Below are positions 10,435 through 21,479 of a DNA stretch of 64,000 nucleotides, piece by piece; the stretch's first letter is position 1; each line of letters opens with the position of its first letter. A program made the position numbers and the translations under genes. The notes beneath the pieces were generated by a model. That model was given only the letters and a program-made list of their open reading frames with translations. It was not told the DNA's origin and did no database searches. Source of the stretch: Tridacna crocea (lineage: Eukaryota > Mollusca > Bivalvia > Cardiida > Cardiidae); NCBI GenBank assembly GCA_943736015.1, contig OX031059.1, positions 42,233,159 to 42,297,158 on the forward strand. The letters are read 5' to 3'.

Positions 10435-10665
10435 TCAACCCGTAACCAAACAATCCCTGTTTTTTTACAACCCAGAGGCAAAAGCCTTCTGAAAACATTA
10501 CGAGAAAAGGAGAAAATGCTGGTAACTAACATTTTCTCCTTTTCCGACAATGTTTTCTACCCTAATGGAAACAAATTTCAAGTTTTGAGTTACATTTTTT
10601 TTTATCGTCTGCAAGTGCTTACAATTTGGACCACTCTACAATTTTGTCGTTTGGTAAGGAGTTAA
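10435..10665 (+). mobile_element. Family A hairpin MITE, A1-like
   Basis: Complete, with TCAA at the left and TTAA at 10662-10665. The tip has drifted to TGGTAACTAACA, which opens the loop. Confidence 0.9.
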
Positions 10666-10797
10666 AAATGTTTACCAGATGACAACACTTGTTATGACTT
10701 GTCCAAATTCAAAGCATTTGCAGTCGACAATAAAATGTTTACCAGACGACAAAACTTATAACTTGTCAAAATTGAAAGCTTTTGCAGTATTCAATTA
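10666..10797 (-). repeat. Two tandem family A end-fragments
   Basis: AAATGTTTACCAGATGACAA and AAATGTTTACCAGACGACAA start two ~65-base units in direct tandem. Each covers only the outer long arm through TTTGCAGT. They directly follow the TTAA of the preceding copy. Confidence 0.7.
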
Positions 10798-10843
10798 ACC
10801 CCTGAGGATCCTTTCACAATTATAATACAGTTGTCTTTGTAGC

Positions 10844-10906
10844 CAGTGTAGATAAAGATCAGGCTATACAAAACGTGGATCTTAATCTTTAAATCTACAT
10901 TGTCCG
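10844..10906. repeat. Family C dyad
   Basis: CAGTGTAGATAAAGATCAGG pairs with TCTTTAAATCTACATTGTCC. The tip has decayed. Confidence 0.6.
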
Positions 10907-11034
10907 ATTTACTGAAGCACTTTAGACAAAAGCAACCATTATTTTTCAATTTATTGTGATGTGTCTCTGGGGAATATCTGTTGGTTTTAATGTATTTGGT
11001 GCTCTCCGGCTTTTACGTTGAAATATATATATGG

Positions 11035-11105
11035 GTGGTCAAAAAATTGTGGAAAAATGAGAAAAATTTGGCAGGCAGCTTTCTCCAACTATGTTTTCAA
11101 AAATT
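11035..11105. mobile_element. Possible worn family A hairpin
   Basis: AAAATTGTGGAAAAATGAGA and CTCCAACTATGTTTTCAAAA resemble the two stems with a degenerate tip. Confidence 0.3.
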
Positions 11106-11109
11106 TAAC

Positions 11110-11920
11110 TTTTTTATCCACCGAGGATCGTTAAAACACTCTTTGGAAAAAGATAGGGCCTTTATTATATATACTTTTTTTCCCTCTGCATGCATTAAAA
11201 AATACGTTCCGATGCGCCCTTGCTTATTTAAAGATCATGCCATATTTATAGAAGAGATAACTGACCAAAGGAGTGATTATAATTTTTGAGTGCACAGTAC
11301 ATGTCAAGATAATGTAAACGGCTCCTTATTTGAGAACAGCCATCTTTGAGATGGTATCGCTTCATTTTGTCCGTCCGTCCGTCTACCTGTTCGTCCCTCC
11401 GTCTTTTTTGTGTATCACTCAGTCAGACTAAGATACAGGTCACCAACGATAAATAGATATTATGATCTACTCCCGTTTTTTTTTTACCATGGAGGAATGA
11501 TTATACATTATTCATAAACAACACAGTTTGTAAGACACCAGATGTGTCCTAAAAGAGACGGAAAAGTCTTCGATAAGAGTTGGTTTACCCCATAACCTTT
11601 TTTTTGCAAATTTTCGGGAAAACTGTGAGGTTTTCATTCACTCGGATGGTGTTAGTGTTGAATTTGTGGTCCCATTTTCTTTAGTTAGATATCCGCTAAC
11701 TGAAAATAAATTTTGCAAGGGGTATAATGTAAAGATGTCAATGTTTTCTTGTGATGTCGATCCAGGTGTTAATCGTTGGCAGAAAGTGAATTCTAAGATA
11801 TGACTGAAAGTAAACAAAATATGATGATGAAGTTACCTGGCAGATTTTAACCTGGTTTTGAAATAATTTCTCTGCAGAGACAGACTGTCATGTCAACAAT
11901 GATATCCATACTTTTGAATG
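11110..11920. other. No gene seen
   Basis: Contains a short GTCCGTCC pyrimidine-rich stretch (11372-11405) and otherwise single-copy-looking AT-rich sequence. A 102-codon open frame ending at 11289 starts in this area, but it includes the worn hairpin and has no recognisable domain. Confidence 0.4.
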
Positions 11921-11926
11921 GTATGA

Positions 11927-12156
11927 CTTAGCCCATTACCACACAATCCCTACTTTTGACGCCCCTGAGAAAGAGGCCTTTTGAAAACACTGTAGGAAAA
12001 GGAGAAAATGCTGGTAACCAGCATTTTCTCCTTTTCCCACAGTCTTTTCTACCCTTCCCAGAACGAATTTCAATTTTTCAGTCACTTTTGATTTGTCGTT
12101 TTCAAATGCTTTCAATTTGAACCAGTCTAAGATTTTGTCGTGTGGTAAAGAGTTAA
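11927..12156 (+). mobile_element. Family A hairpin MITE, A1
   Basis: High similarity to 2696-2924. Left flank CTTA, right TTAA at 12153-12156. Perfect dyad with centre A. Confidence 0.93.
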
Positions 12157-12778
12157 ATAAAAAAAAATAAAACTCGCTTTGTTAGCATTTGACAACTATT
12201 ATTACTCTTAGCCAATCAAATATTGGTACGTTAGAATTCAGGTAATTATGTTCAAGTACCTTAAAATAAAAACTACGACTCAAGATTTGGCTGTGGGTAG
12301 TAAAATTAGTTTTTGCAGCAAGAATTGTGGATTAAGTTTATTGTTCGCTAATAATTTCTATGAACGTTCTTTGTCTCACTCTAAAAGGTTTTCTAAATTT
12401 GAAAGTAACACAACTTCTGATTGGCTAAACCAAATGGTTTAGCAAATCTGAAGTCTTCACGGTTATTTTCACATTTAGAAAAATATCTAGAATAAAAAAG
12501 TTACAGCGTTCTAAAGATTAGTTGAAGAATAAGGGCCAAGGTAGACAAGAATCTCATTCAGAGAGCGTGGGAAAACATGGCAATATGGTGGTTGAGTGAA
12601 GTAAACACGTATCTGAGAAATATGTATGTCTTGCTTGTTTTACACTTTGCCCATTTATCCCCATGTAAAAACCCCCCTTTCACCCTTATCCTGCTGAATT
12701 AGTGTAATGACACGTTTGGTCGACTGTGAAAACCAATACTTTCCTACTCTAAACGTATTGCGGGGACAGACCTCTAAG

Positions 12779-12830
12779 AGTGTAGATCAAAGATAAGACT
12801 ACACGTTCTGTGCAGCCTCATCTTGATTTC
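12779..12830. repeat. Family C dyad
   Basis: GTGTAGATCAAAGATAAGAC versus GCCTCATCTTGATTTCGC; tip ACACGTTCTGTGC. Confidence 0.65.
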
Positions 12831-12952
12831 GCAAGAGGTTCTTTAGTTGCATTTACCAGCCTTAGAGATAGAAATTTACAAAAAAAAATACTGTAAAGGC
12901 TAGAGGTTCTTTTGCTACATTGCTTTGCGTACAATTCTATAAGAAATCTCCC

Positions 12953-13040
12953 ATCAACTCTTTGCTAAGCGACAAAACTTTAGACTTCTCAAAATCAGAG
13001 CTTTTTTCTCAGACAAAGAAAATCGAAGTACTGAAAGTAC
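12953..13040 (-). mobile_element. Family A long-arm fragment
   Basis: ATCAACTCTTTGCTAAGCGA then AAAACTTTAGACTT. Identity ends at about 13010 and no hairpin follows. Confidence 0.5.
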
Positions 13041-13780
13041 TGACAGACAAGCGAATTTGAAACTAGTAAGTGGCTATTGTAAATGTAGATCTTTGTTGAT
13101 TTATACCAGACTGAAGAAATATTGTCATATTTAGTTTCTGGGTCGGTTCCAGGTCCATCGGTTCATTCCGATTAGCAAATCCAATCCGGTTCAATTCAAG
13201 TGTAGATCAATTCACTGACTTTACCCGACTATTTTCTTTTCTAAACAAGAAATATTACGAAAAACTTCAGTTTGTTAACTTTCAATCTAAAACAGGTTAT
13301 TTTGTTGAGATGAAATCTCCTGCCTAAAAAGGCATCTTTAGATAGAAACAAATAAGAGGTAAATTGTGTTTTGCATGTACACCTGGCCTTTTAGTATTTC
13401 CATAGCATTTGAAAAGATAAAACAAATATGTTTGTCTGTGGCCTATGACAATCAAAATGAATACAAAGTTTCATAAACGTTTGTCCGATAGTTAAAGAGA
13501 TATCAGGCCGCAATCGAAATATACACCAAGGGCAGAATCATTAAGCCCCCTTTTCATAAAGCATGACTTATTTGTTGAAAGTCAACGAAATTTGCATTGT
13601 TTTCCATAATACTAGCCTAGATAAATACCGAACAGGGCCAGTCCAGGAGTCAAGAGTTTGAAACCCAACTGAGTCAAACTCGTTTTGAAGATTAGTCACA
13701 GTCGTTGTCACACAATCCGTTCTATTCTCGTCGCAGAACGTTGCTTCCGTGATGATTTAATTGAAAGCAACAAAATTTTG
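13041..13780. other. No gene seen
   Basis: AT-rich. 13140-13200 has GTCGGTTCCAGGTCCATCGG, and 13645-13665 has GAGTTTGAAACCC, both faintly like tRNA box B, but neither has a box A partner. Confidence 0.35.
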
Positions 13781-13781
13781 T

Positions 13782-14009
13782 TTAACCCATTACCAAACGA
13801 CAATATTTTAGGCTTGCCCAAAATCAAAAGCATTTGCAGACGACAAAATAAAAGTGACTGAACTTGAAATTTGTTTTGTGAAGTGTAGAAAACATGGTGG
13901 GAAATGGAGAAAATGCTGGTTACCAGCATTTTCTCCTTTTCCCACCATGTTTTCAAAAGGCTTCTTTCTCAGGGAAGTCAAAAGTAGGGAATGCGTGGTA
14001 ATACGTTTA
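13782..14009 (-). mobile_element. Family A hairpin MITE, A1
   Basis: TTAACCCATTACCAAACGAC to GTGGTAATACGTTTA. Both stems carry CACCATG / CATGGTG instead of CACAATG / CATTGTG. That is a paired change, so it was inherited from a master copy or converted between the arms. Confidence 0.92.
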
Positions 14010-14642
14010 GAACGAGTTTTTCTCTTTTTTTTTTGAGAAATTTGCGAGAAGAAACTGCGATGACGCGTGGGTATATAGCTGAACATGCCTTAGTTATTTG
14101 GTTGAACTGATGCTGATAAAGGGCGTTAAACACCAACATATAAACAATAAACATACAGCACACTTGTCTGGAGCATATCAGCCTATTTCAATGCCCATGG
14201 ATATAGCAAGATTTGAACGTGTAGGCCTATAGTCGTTGACAATTTATTTTGGGGGAGATAAGGATTAAACTAGTAAATGAATAAAACAGATTTTTTTAGT
14301 CCTTTGGATGAAACATGCCAGTTCGGCGGACCACCTCCCACACTGTAAAAATCATCGATCAAGATCAGTCGATCAGATCAGATCATTATCACAGATGTCT
14401 TCAAAAACGCCCAAGTAATTCTTTCAACTACGTACGTCACGTGGTAAAATCCCAAAGACAAATCTTGGAATTTCATTATACCAATAATGTCTCGTATGAT
14501 TTGCAGTTTCATCCATTTCAAGCAGTTTTACTACGCTAACTGCAGTTCTAAAGTGTGAAAACTAAATTATCCTGTATTTTTAACTCTAAAATACTTCGTT
14601 TACGTAATTTTTGCCTTTATAAATTATTCATCCCTACCATCC

Positions 14643-14861
14643 TAAACTCTTTACTGCAGATTTTTGACAAAGTTCTAGACTTAACAAATTTGAAAGCATT
14701 TACAGACATCGATTAAAGCGTGACTTAAATGTAAGGGTAGAAAACCTTGTTGGAAAAGGAGAAAATGCTGGTTTTCAGCATTTTCGCCTTTTCCTACAAT
14801 GTTTTTAAAAGATCTCATTTCCAGAGTCGCTGAGACACGGTAGTATCAGGCAGAGGGTTAA
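14643..14861 (-). mobile_element. Family A hairpin MITE, diverged
   Basis: AAACTCTTTACTGCAGATTT at the left, and TTAA 14858-14861 after CAGAGGG at the right. The dyad tip is TGCTGGTTTTCAGCA. Confidence 0.8.
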
Positions 14862-14956
14862 CAAGATATCGGAAGCTTCGGGCACTTTCTCTACAAGCTA
14901 ATTCTAATCGAATCTAGTACATGTAACAGCGACCAAAACGGGAAAAAGATAATCGT

Positions 14957-15055
14957 CCCTTTTGGAAAAAGTATTGAAAACAAAAAGAAAAAGAAAAGGA
15001 GCAATTACTTTTTACTGTCATTTGCTCCTTTTAACACATGTTTTCGAAATCTGTC
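14957..15055. mobile_element. A/B-like hairpin variant
   Basis: CCCTTTTGGAAAAAGTATTG, an AAAAGGAGCAATTACTTTTT stem, and CATTTGCTCCTTTT then CATGTTTTCGAAA. The stem-plus-GTTTTC layout is that of A/B but the tip is different. Confidence 0.4.
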
Positions 15056-15485
15056 CACTAAAGGGGAGACAAAGTCAAAGTTTCCTTTCTTGCACCATTT
15101 CTTGATAACAGTTCTGCCAATATAGGTGATATTCTAATAATTGTTTGATACTTATTGTCATTCGGCACATCATCTTTTAAATGATATTACAGAGGTTAGT
15201 GATATCGAAGGGAAGACGTGAATTCACTGTATTAATCGCATTTCAAGATAACCACTGTACGGGTCAGTTCCAAGAAGAAATAGAATTCCACTATACTGCA
15301 AAATGTTAACCTCTTTGAAAGCCTGCACGCTGATCTTTAGTCCATATTACCCGGAGATATCGGAGGATATTTTGTCAAATGCATTTTTCAGATATCCCAA
15401 ACTCTCTAAGCAGAAAATAAAACTTTAAACACAGTTAGCTGAAAACAAAAAAGCAAATAAGCTAAAATGATGGTATATATGGTTG
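15056..15485. other. No gene seen
   Basis: AT-rich. 15322-15355 has a single C-like arm (CCTGCACGCTGATCTTTAGT). Nothing else recognised. Confidence 0.35.
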
Positions 15486-15489
15486 AAAT

Positions 15490-15565
15490 GATTTAAAACA
15501 AAGTGGGGATAAGGGGGAAATGCTGATTTCCAGAAGTTTCTCTTTACTCACATTGTTTTACAAAA
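15490..15565. mobile_element. Worn family A hairpin
   Basis: GTGGGGATAAGGGGGAAATG and GTTTCTCTTTACTCACATTG are the two stems around CTGATTTCCAG. Confidence 0.4.
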
Positions 15566-15599
15566 CATTTTTATTAACTACTAGTAATTATCAAATTGT

Positions 15600-15775
15600 C
15601 ATAGATTTAGGATCACTCGGGGCTAGGTCACGTTGGGTGTCTTCGAACAAGGCATGCTGAGCCGTAGCCTTGTTGCTGTGAAACATACTATAGACCTGAA
15701 TAAATGACATGATGCTGTAAGACGACACTTTACGCGAATGTCCGAATGTCCCTTTTCGCGTGTTGCAAGCCATAT
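15600..15775. mobile_element. Family E, right half only
   Basis: GACGACACTTTACGCGAATG, TCCGAATGTCCC and TTTTCGCGTGTTGCA are diagnostic for the E right end. The left side is GGCATGCTGAGCCGTAGCC-like and not alignable by eye. Confidence 0.6.
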
Positions 15776-16281
15776 TATAGTCACATATTTGTCTGAAAAT
15801 TGTGCTACAGGGGCCCGCAAAATAAATTTGTTCTCAATTTTTTAAGCAATCGAAAATCATTATTTATTCGTTCAAATTCATCAATACCAAGAACTGGTTA
15901 AAAACCATGGTAGTCAATTGCTTTGAAAGAAAGGCGTCTGTAGTTTGTGGCAACTCTTAATTTGAAATCTACGTATCAAGAAAACATTTTTTTAACTGAA
16001 GCCTGAACATTAAAAGTCTCTCACATAGGAACGTCCGTTTAATGGAGTGAATAATCGGCGATATTTATTCCAGATCGATGCAGATCTAATCAAGGATAAA
16101 GTATGAGTAACAAAACTACAGAGCCGACAATGGTCCAAGAAGTGTTAATAACATTCAGCAGTATTGGTCTCACCTCTTCTTGCCACCACTTAACCACTTT
16201 CAATTTTTTTCGAGATTTAAAGGAAGATTTCATCTGCACATGAATATGAATTTGGTTAAAGATAAGTATCAGGACGTAGAC

Positions 16282-16338
16282 GATGTAGATCTAAGATAAG
16301 ACTGAGCTCTCTAGCCATTCTAATCATGATCTTCGTCA
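16282..16338. repeat. Family C dyad, worn
   Basis: GATGTAGATCTAAGATAAGA and TAATCATGATCTTCGTC are the arms. The tip is lost. Confidence 0.5.
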
Positions 16339-16344
16339 TCCTAA

Positions 16345-16930
16345 AAGGCTGTTTAAGTCTCCGTTTGCAGTGAAAGAATTAATCAGAACACCGCTTTGTA
16401 TATCATGAACCATAATCGTTAGTTTCTGGAGGCCTCATTTACAACGATGCTTTTGTGAATGACTGAATACATTCCTGTGTATATATTGCCAGAGCTAGAT
16501 GACGTGCGCAGCGTCTCTCTATCTCAAGTCAGACGTTCCTTGTTCGAATCGCAAGATTATTTGGACCAGCCAGTGAAGCTAATGGACCCGCATCACGGCG
16601 CCATTTTTTTCATAAGGTCTCCTGAAAGCAATAAGCGGGAGACATTGACAAAGTTTACAAGAACTTAATTCTTACTCAATGTGAAATAAATCATATGCAG
16701 TTTAAATCAATCCAAATTTCTTCGCGAATAGTGTAAACGGAGTCCAGCCTGCACATCTGGAAGTAGTTGATCTTTATTGGCATTCTTTTGCCTTTATGAA
16801 GGATGAAGCAGATTTCTAGACATGTATATCGAAAACTCATCTATTCCTTTCAATAAAAAGTAAAACCATTCAAATCTGCGACATCTTTATTGAGCCATGC
16901 TCTGCACATGTGAAAAAGAGGTTTAAATGC
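16345..16930. other. No gene; weak tRNA-like motif
   Basis: TTGTTCGAATCGC (16547-16559) resembles box B, and TGCCAGAGCTAGATGAC about 55 bases upstream could be a worn box A. A 69-codon frame covers it but shows no domain. Confidence 0.3.
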
Positions 16931-16934
16931 TTGG

Positions 16935-16952
16935 GGGGGGGGGGGGGGGGGA
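16935..16952. repeat. Poly-G run
   Basis: About 18 consecutive G. The length is likely unreliable. Confidence 0.85.
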
Positions 16953-17063
16953 GGTTAATTCATACATATCACAAATTCTGATTTTACTCGGATAGAATTT
17001 CTCTTTCGTGCGAATGGTCAAAATTATCTCTTCTTCGGAGTACTGGAAACTCTTAGTCTATAC

Positions 17064-17215
17064 CTGTGCGCACGATTTTAGACTTGTCCACAATCGAAGT
17101 AATTGCAGACTTTAGACGAGAAAATGGCTCAAATAAGAAACCTTTGAAGAGAAAGGCAGAAACTGATTTTTCCCCGCATTTTTTACTTCTCTCTTCTCTC
17201 AGTGTCCTTAAAACA
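17064..17215 (-). mobile_element. Family A, degenerate
   Basis: GCACGATTTTAGACTTGTCC and ATTGCAGAC mark the long arm. TTTCCCCGCATTTTTTACTT is a distorted stem. Confidence 0.4.
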
Positions 17216-17277
17216 CAAAGTAGTTTGGTATCATAGTCCATAGAACCCGTGGGCCGCTAACCACGACTTTCGGAGAT

Positions 17278-17336
17278 TGTAGATCAAGATCAGACTGCAC
17301 AGAAAGTACAGTCTGATCTTTGATTTACGCCGTCCG
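17278..17336. repeat. Family C dyad
   Basis: GTAGATCAAGATCAGACTGC pairs with CAGTCTGATCTTTGATTTAC. Tip ACAGAAAGTA. Confidence 0.85.
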
Positions 17337-17626
17337 TTAAGGTATATCCTTCCGGTGAATTGAACTTTGAAATCACAATATTTGAAATGCTTTGATTGAC
17401 TGGAAACGTTCTCCTCGTTTATTTGACAGTATAAGAGGGGACTATAGAGTTAACGCTCACATTCTATTGGCGTTCGTAGCGTTTATATCTTCTTTTTTTG
17501 TTTCGTTTGGACAAATTAAAAGTGACAGACGACAAGTTGAACCGTTGAAAATCGATCCGCTACCGTTGACAGCTTTCTAAAAGCTTTCCGCAGATGGCAT
17601 ATTTGCCGTAAATTAACACAAACAGA

Positions 17627-17662
17627 ACCCCCCCCCCCACACACACACACCACACACATACA
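17627..17662. repeat. Poly-C then (CA)n
   Basis: A run of C followed by short CA repeats with one interruption. Confidence 0.85.
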
Positions 17663-17715
17663 CTTCTTCTTCACTGAACTATGTTCTTAGTCTATAAATA
17701 GGGCTAAATGCGTCA

Positions 17716-17782
17716 GCGAAAAGTTTCAACTCAGGTCAGCCTGCGCGGAATGCGCAGGCTGACCTGGGTCGAAACTTTTCGC
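17716..17782. repeat. Family D dyad (type copy)
   Basis: GCGAAAAGTTTCAACTCAGG pairs with CCTGGGTCGAAACTTTTCGC, with inner GTCAGCCTGCGC / GCGCAGGCTGAC. The stem is ~32 bases with two mismatches. Confidence 0.9.
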
Positions 17783-17954
17783 AACTGGTTGATTTTCTGT
17801 TTGTCCAAGGCAAAGTCAGGCTCATTTAAGTCGACTGATATACAAAAATCTTATGGATCCGTGATTTTGTGATAAATTGTAAGGTATCATGAATTAAACC
17901 TTTTTTTTACCAGAGCCTTGCTCGATTATCGTACGCTGGTAAAAACTGAACTTG

Positions 17955-17955
17955 A

Positions 17956-18006
<51 letters not shown>
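17955..18006. repeat. (AAT)n microsatellite
   Basis: About 16 to 17 uninterrupted AAT units. Confidence 0.97.
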
Positions 18007-18087
18007 TTCATTTCAAGAAGGTAAAACATTAAGACATCATTTTTAAGATACAAGAAGCTATAAAAACTGTCTTTTTTACAATGTTGC

Positions 18088-18122
18088 CCTCTCTGTCTCT
18101 GTCTCACTCTCTCTCTCTCTGA
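18088..18122. repeat. (CT)n-rich microsatellite
   Basis: CTCTCTGTCTCTGTCTCACT followed by a pure CT run. Confidence 0.9.
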
Positions 18123-18469
18123 AACTAACACACATGCACTGTTGATGTAGAGTTGATCATGAATTTGTTAAAAAAGATGTAATGAGGTAATCAAAGATAT
18201 ATAATGATACAACCAATCATCAAGGGTCAGACACACTTGTTAATATTTGCGGCTCTGACAGGTGGGTTCTAATAAGAAAAAGAAATCATCTGTTTTGTTG
18301 GTCAAGCAGGTAAATTTTAATCTGTTTTTTTTTTAAAGTGTATAATAATTAGTAATATTTGTGTTGTTTTTGACTCTTTATGCCTATTTATATTATTTAT
18401 TGTACCTATCAGTTTTTAGAATCGAAAAAACTATGAAATGTGAAATTACGTTTAAATCTTTACGCTTTG

Positions 18470-18564
18470 GCCGATTAGCGCGACTCACTGACCTTTCTCG
18501 AATAGAGTAGATCAAGATCAGACTGCACAGAACGTGTAGCTTGACCTTAGATCCACACTGTTCC
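18470..18564. repeat. Family C dyad with outer arm
   Basis: GGCCGATTAGCGCGACTCAC then TGACC precedes the dyad. This outer block is the reverse complement of the block following the dyads at 33003-33071 and 44521, so the full C element extends well beyond the 60-base core. Confidence 0.7.
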
Positions 18565-18856
18565 ATAACGAGATGTCTTTTAGACTAATCCAATTTGAAA
18601 GTATTAGCAGACGACAAAATCAAAGTGACTCAAAATTTGAAATACATGGATCCGTGGAAATCGATATTTGACTAATCAGGTCATCGCAGCCTTCGAGTCT
18701 GCTATTTCGGCTCCCAAACAAACAATTGTTAACGTTTGAAGGGTGCGATAGTATTTATTAATTTTGTTACCAGCATTTTTCTCATTTTCCCACGATGTTT
18801 TTCACTGGCTTCTTTCACAGGGTTGTGGAAACCAGGGATTGTTTGGTAAACAGTTA
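18565..18856 (-). mobile_element. Family A, interrupted
   Basis: The long arm is at 18566-18655, then ~110 unrelated bases, then TTACCAGCATTTTTCTCATT through to TTTGGTAAACAGTTAA. The left hairpin arm is replaced by the unrelated block. Confidence 0.7.
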
Positions 18857-19033
18857 ATTTCTGGTTTCAAGATCTACTTTTTCTGCCAGCTACTGAAATG
18901 ACATTAATTTAATTTGCTTGCAATATGATCCCGAATTGTTTACTTTGGCTGCAGTTGGACCTTTCAACATCAAACGAAATTCTATCCTACTGTTTAGCCA
19001 ATATAAATTATATCTCTTGTAGAAAGCACATAA

Positions 19034-19294
19034 ATAAAACACGTGAAAAGGGGCATTGGGACATTTGCGTAAACCGACGTCTCGGATCAGCCTGCGCGGA
19101 CTGCGAAGGCTAATCCGAGACGACACTTTACAACTTCATTAGATTTTATCCTATAGTAAAGTTAGGCTTGTGCAAAACAGAAAATTACATGAAAACGGAA
19201 AGTGTTGTTTCGGATTAGTCTCCGTGGACTGCGTAAACTGATCTGAAACGGCACATTATGCAAATTTCCGAATGCTCCTTTTAGCGTGTTGCAG
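19034..19294. mobile_element. Family E element
   Basis: Left end ACACGTGAAAAGGGGCATTG, right end TGCTCCTTTTAGCGTGTTGC. It has two internal dyads: CGGATCAGCCTGCGCGGACT at about 19082 and the weaker GGATTAGTCTCCGTGGACTG at about 19213. TTGTGCAAAACAGAAAATTA lies between them. Confidence 0.85.
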
Positions 19295-19754
19295 GTCATT
19301 ACATCCCCAGCTTTACTTTTTAGGTATTTGTGATTAGTTTTCCATATCTATCAATAAAAATTCTCAGAGAGAGGGCGAGGACATAGAAAATTTACATCCA
19401 ATTATGGCAATTCTACGTTTATCTTTTTTCCAGTTGTTATTTACGATACCAAATCACAATAGACAAAGTTATTACTTTTTTCTGTTACCATGGTAACGAA
19501 TTACGATAGATTTCTATAATCCGCTTTATTTCGCCGCCGACTGAAATAGACTTTGAATAGACTTACAGACGGAGCAAAAAATACTAATTATCTTACAAAG
19601 ATTACAAATGTCGAACCATACCTGTTACGAATCGATCAGATGAGCACGGATTATCAACGCCTGAATTTTTTTTCTATACAAGACTCAGAAACAAAGATGA
19701 ACCACTATCTACCCCATATCTTGCTCTATAAATTAACCCATAGGCTGCAGAGCA
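19295..19754. other. No gene seen
   Basis: AT-rich. The 78-codon frame at 19553-19789 has no recognisable domain and runs into the C dyad. Confidence 0.4.
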
Positions 19755-19833
19755 AATCACTGATCACTGACCTTTTGCAGACAGTGTAGAACAAGATCAG
19801 ACTGCACAAAATGTGCAGCCTGACCTGGTATAG
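19755..19833. repeat. Family C dyad
   Basis: Outer arm ATCACTGACCTTTTGCAGAC, then GTGTAGAACAAGATCAGACT and the partner GCAGCCTGACCTGGTATAG. It directly abuts the H element. Confidence 0.75.
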
Positions 19834-19834
19834 T

Positions 19835-20427
19835 AATCAAAGCGTTGGGAACGCTGAAGTGGTATTTGTCAAGGAAACCCATTGCATGGAATCAATAGTT
19901 TGAAAGAAAAAGAGACATATTGTTCAAATATTGGCTAAAAAGCAAATTAATACCTTTTCAGTAGAAGGGAGAGTACTCATGTACCTTAAAACTACAATTT
20001 TGACATATCTTTAGCCTTTTTCATTTAAATTCCAACATTACAATCAATTACTTCGATCTATAAATATTCATGAGCAATCAAATGGAGTAGCGCCCTATCA
20101 TAGGACGAACAAGCCATGGAATGAATTGGTTTTGGAACGAAAAAGCCCAGTAGGCAAATTTGTATCACTGCGCCAATAAAAGGCTATGAGCGAGAGAAGC
20201 TATTTTCAATCGAAAATAAGTATCTCAACGATCGATGGCCTCGCCCAATGTATTTCAAAATGTCATTTCAAATTATATACCTGTGTGCCACCGAACAACT
20301 CATTTGCCTGAGAAAGAATGAGTTTAACTGGGTTTATTTCCTTCGGCTTTGCACAAAATAAGATACATGGTTATCAAAATTCAGTCTTGAACTCGTAGTG
20401 GTATTGTCTTCGATAAATACCACAAAA
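19835..20427 (-). mobile_element. Helentron-like HINE, copy 2
   Basis: Read on the plus strand it starts AATCAAAGCGTTGGGAACGC (end plus hairpin), then GTGGTATTTGTCAAGG, and finishes TTCGATAAATACCACAAAAA. It is uninterrupted, about 590 bases. The hairpin carries a compensated GGGAAC / GTTCCC loop change relative to copy 3. Confidence 0.78.
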
Positions 20428-20431
20428 ACCT

Positions 20432-20543
20432 GGGCCTGTATTCACCAACCATTCTAAGAAGTTGTGTTACTTACAAAGTAAGAAAACCTTGGACAATATG
20501 ACTAAGAATATTTTCAAGAATGGTTGCCAGTGAATACGGACCC
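20432..20543. mobile_element. Short MITE with ~25-bp inverted ends
   Basis: GGGCCTGTATTCACCAACCA and TGGTTGCCAGTGAATACGGA with CCC at the end are terminal inverted repeats of a ~112-bp unit. It is the only copy in the window and I see no clean target duplication. Confidence 0.65.
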
Positions 20544-20572
20544 TGAACCTTTCTATTTTAATGTTTTTAGGT

Positions 20573-20584
20573 GGGGGGGGGGGA
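20573..20584. repeat. Poly-G run
   Basis: About 11 G after GGT. Confidence 0.85.
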
Positions 20585-20600
20585 GATATCTGTTCATCGC

Positions 20601-20640
20601 ACAGTGCAGTTTCAAGATCGGACTACACGTTCTGTGAAAG
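20601..20640. repeat. Family C dyad, truncated
   Basis: CAGTGCAGTTTCAAGATCGG then ACTACACGTTCTGTG. The second arm is absent. Confidence 0.5.
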
Positions 20641-21019
20641 ATAGTGGTAGGGCCATTTCTGTCAAGTTACTTCAAAACTTTATCAACAGTTTCAGAGAAA
20701 AAGATGACTAAAATAAAAAGACATGCATGCACGAACAGTTTTTCCTAAGTCAACTTTTTTTTTTCTTCAAAAATCTGTCTGCTGCAAGCGAAGAATGTCG
20801 TGTGCAGTAAGTAATGAGTTCAAAATGGTGAAACTGGTAATCGAACACATAGAACGAACTGTTGTGAATGACTAGAGCGATTACGCTTGTTCAGTCTTCA
20901 CTAAATTACAGATTTCGGTTGACTCAAATTGCAAGTTGTGACGGATTAATGATACGGCAATTTTCCAGATAGACTCGGTGTTTTATTCTTTCATACGCTA
21001 CTGTGGCAGTGTGTTGCGG

Positions 21020-21075
21020 AGTATGTTGGATAAGATCAGCCTGCAAATATGAGCAGTCTGACCATGATTCATACC
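21020..21075. repeat. Family C dyad
   Basis: GTATGTTGGATAAGATCAGC pairs with CAGTCTGACCATGATTCATA. Confidence 0.6.
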
Positions 21076-21297
21076 TCGATTTGCTTCAGTGATCAGGTTT
21101 TTAGACTTCTTTATATTATGCCTATTACACTGTGATAAACTGAATGAGAGACAGTAAAGTGTATAAATTGGACTGGGTACGAGTTTGGATCCCCATGACC
21201 GGGTTGAAATTAATGCGTTTCTACTCGTGAAATCGTAATTTGGTGCACCTTTGATGTTTTTCAGTTGTTTGGGGTTTTATGCTCGATTTAGCAGCGT

Positions 21298-21479
21298 TTT
21301 TACCTTTCACTAAACAATCTAAAGTTTCAACGTCCTTGAAAAAAAAAATATGAAAACATCATGGGTAAAGGAGGAGAAAATGCCGGTAATCAGCACTGTT
21401 TGAACCATACTGAAATTGTCGACTGTAAATGCTTTCAATTTGGACAAACCTTAAATTTTGTTGTCTCTTAAAGGGTTAA
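21298..21479 (+). mobile_element. Family A lacking the right hairpin arm
   Basis: Left stem ATGGGTAAAGGAGGAGAAAA and tip TGCCGGTAATCAGCA, then a jump to the long arm (ATTGTCGACTGTAAATGC). It ends at TTAA 21476-21479. Confidence 0.7.

Noticed and set aside
12248..12442. 64-codon frame between repeats
   Set aside because: No domain and no start context; stop density elsewhere makes such frames expected by chance.
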